DNA from: Nephromyces sp. MM_2019
Lineage: Eukaryota > Apicomplexa > Aconoidasida > Nephromycida
Direction: 5' to 3'
DNA: 38,920 nucleotides
Assembly (NCBI GenBank): GCA_015657535.1
Contig: JADHZB010000760.1
Coordinates: 1 to 38,920, forward strand
In this document: positions 37,801-38,920 of the stretch, piece after piece
Position numbering within the stretch: the stretch's first letter is position 1
Layout: every line of letters starts with the position of its first letter
Notes under the pieces: model-generated
What the model was told of the DNA's origin: nothing
Database searches by the model: none
Seen by the model: the letters and a program-made list of their open reading frames with translations, nothing else
Position numbers and translations under genes: made by a program

Positions 37801-38205
37801 TGTGTGTGTGTAAGTGTTGTGATGGTTGCGAGTGTAATTGTATGATGTGTGAATTGTGATGTGTGTGTAGTTGTGTGTGTGAAAGGGTGTGTATATGATT
37901 TTTGGGCGTGTTTCAGTAAGTACACGAAAAGGCTCAAATCTATCTCTAAACCTCACACTTTCTTAATAAAATTCTGACATATTACACACATCTTGACGTG
38001 ACTAAACGTGTGTAAACAAATCCCAAATATTTTTCATAGCATCTTATAAACACAGAGTATATATATTATTCTGAGGAGGGGGTGTGTGTGTTTTACTTAC
38101 TTGAGAATTATCAGTGTGTGGATCATCTTGTGTGCTGTATATACCCATTTCACTCATTTTTTTCTCTGCCAAAAGTTTGGCTTGTGCTGCAGCTGATTGT
38201 ACGGC
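32427..38205 (-). CDS. RRM and RS-domain splicing factor, SREK1-like, possibly 5' incomplete
   Basis: RNA-binding protein expected in the nucleus. Secure in-phase exons: 36861-36793, 36549-36455, 35811-35725, 35351-35070, 34700-34593, 34361-34239, 33977-33899, 33567-33383, 33019-32963 and 32538-32427. They encode one RRM: RNP2-like IYVDNFP, helix HDLKSVFNNIFGAVEDIRID, and RNP1-like FCLIQFANPIVANTS, split by an intron and lacking the usual basic-Gly start. Then come a helical VAYQQINKLKLEEKMAMVRA segment and a long Arg/Ser domain (RSPPIRRSYSSS, RSPSRRRRYTYSSRSSSPPR) ending Lys/Glu-rich (RNKHRKKHKKS). The order RRM, short helix, RS, E/K-rich matches SREK1. Exon 38205-38101 (AVQSAAAQAKLLAEKKMSEM) is phase 0 and can join directly to 36861. 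Candidate extra exons 37355-37328 and 37166-37121 join each other but not that exon. The true start is not visible. Confidence 0.82.
34795..34905. repeat. (CA)n microsatellite
   Basis: A nearly uninterrupted CA tract from about 34796 to 34869, then TATATATATA and a second shorter CA run. It lies in the intron between exons 35351-35070 and 34700-34593 of the RRM/RS gene and reads TG on the transcript. Confidence 0.95.
35866..36065. repeat. Degenerate minisatellite, TAATACTYAATACACA type
   Basis: About seven diverged copies of a 25-32 nt unit built on ACATACACATAATACTCAATA, within the same intron as the tract at 36110-36450. More diverged, so probably older, than that tract. Confidence 0.75.
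36110..36453. repeat. Minisatellite CACTACTCAACACATACACA
   Basis: About 12-14 copies of a 20-24 nt unit, close to CACTACTCAACACATACACA plus extra CA. It fills the 5' part of the 643-nt intron separating the two halves of the RRM and runs directly into the 5' splice site of exon 36549-36455. On the transcript the unit reads (UG)n-UUGAGUAGUG. Confidence 0.9.
37392..37825. repeat. TG minisatellite with conserved AACAGTTGCAATG core
   Basis: Two blocks. 37392-37560 has units around TGTGTGAGTGTAAGTGTGTGTGTATGTGTTGTGA. 37560-37812 has about eight copies of AACAGTTGCAATG, one with GCTG, each followed by a TG run of varied length. It lies in the large 5' intronic part of the RRM/RS gene. Long open frames over it are repeat artefacts. 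Confidence 0.9.
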
Positions 38206-38671
38206 CTATAAATAAAAGTGTGTGTGTAAGTAAATCTAAAGAATGTGTGTGTGTAAATAATTCTAAAATGTGTGTGTAGGTTTGAATAAAAAGAATTATT
38301 TTAAGGGTGTAGTACAATTCCCTATATATGTGTGTATTGGATATATACACGTATATGTATTTGAAGTGGAATAGTTTGGTGTTGTGTGTAAATACAACAT
38401 AATTGTGTATATATATACTGTAATATATACATTCATTATGTATTCAAAAATTACTGGAATATGATTTATCTACACAAGTACATTCAAATAAAATAAAAAC
38501 ATCAATACATTTATGTCACGGTTTCATGTATTTACACACACATACACACACATACATAAAATAATACAAGATCATGCCATGTTCTAACATACAAATATAG
38601 AACAATACTTGTCTTTATATAAAACATACACAGCTAAATAATGTGTAGTTCACTTTTTTTTTTAACTATAT

Positions 38672-38920
38672 GTATAAACCACACACACACTCCCTACACA
38701 CACACACACACACCCTACACACACACACACACCCTATACATACACACACACCCTACACACACACACACCCTATACATACACACACAACCTACACGCACAC
38801 ACACACACCCTACACGCACACACACACACCCTACACGCACACACACACACCCTACACGCACACACACACACCCTATACATACATACACACACCCTATACA
38901 TACATACACACACCCTACAC
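38672..38920. repeat. CA minisatellite with CCCTACACGC / CCCTATACAT units
   Basis: About ten copies of a 20-24 nt unit, (AC)n followed by CCCTACACGC or CCCTATACAT, running off the right edge. Copies near 38800-38870 are almost identical, so expansion looks recent. Not a simple telomere repeat, since CCCTA blocks are separated by variable CA runs. Confidence 0.85.

Noticed and set aside
37324..37956. Long minus-strand open frames (up to 210 codons) rich in His-Thr
   Set aside because: They are translations of TG/CA repeats. All frames are open because the repeat lacks stops. Only short non-repeat edges may be exons.

Overview
The window is nuclear DNA of an AT-rich (I estimate about 30% GC), intron-dense microbial eukaryote. 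The evidence is phase-consistent short introns in nearly every gene (mostly 44-155 nt, GT...AG), the standard genetic code with TAA, TAG and TGA all used as stops, a class II fumarase with a mitochondrial-type leader, an RS-domain splicing factor and an ABCA-type transporter. A small protein resembling ciliary microtubule inner proteins hints at a flagellated stage. I cannot name the taxon. The class II fumarase argues against a typical apicomplexan, where class I enzymes are usual. I rebuilt the gene models by hand from splice sites and reading phase; exon boundaries are given in each entry.

Layout. 1-5,932 (minus): ABCA-type transporter, 11 exons, 3' end beyond the left edge, with CA-rich minisatellite introns. 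6.0-8.5 kb: mostly noncoding, with one patch (6.6-7.75 kb) of competing short open frames on both strands. 8,519-9,296 (minus): 119-residue possible ciliary inner-junction protein. 10,521-11,938 (plus): membrane-anchored split-barrel (PNPOx/CREG-like) flavin-binding-fold protein. 12,421-12,713 (plus): last two exons of an unassigned gene. 12,978-14,686 (plus): alpha/beta hydrolase with a complete triad. 15,440-17,525 (plus): unrecognised 11-exon gene with an N-terminal membrane anchor and a probable GC-AG intron. 18,096-18,257 (plus): small ORF. 18,544-20,689 (minus): mitochondrial class II fumarase. 21,402-22,839 (minus): sirtuin. 23,501-23,674 (minus): 57-residue single-pass membrane ORF. 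24,529-26,661 (minus): kelch-repeat protein with C-terminal coiled coil. 27,526-29,736 (minus): unrecognised 10-exon gene. 29.7-32.4 kb: very AT-rich gap. 32,427-38,205+ (minus): RRM plus RS-domain splicing factor resembling SREK1, with large CA/TG minisatellites in its introns; its 5' end may lie beyond the right edge.

The genes do not form one pathway. They look like ordinary neighbours with independent jobs: TCA cycle (fumarase), NAD-dependent deacylation (sirtuin), lipid transport (ABCA), lipid or ester hydrolysis (alpha/beta hydrolase), splicing (RRM/RS protein). The most unusual structure is regional. CA/TG repeats crowd the introns of the two outer genes and are nearly absent from the introns of the eight or so central genes. 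In one intron the repeat unit looks copied from the adjacent 5' splice site.
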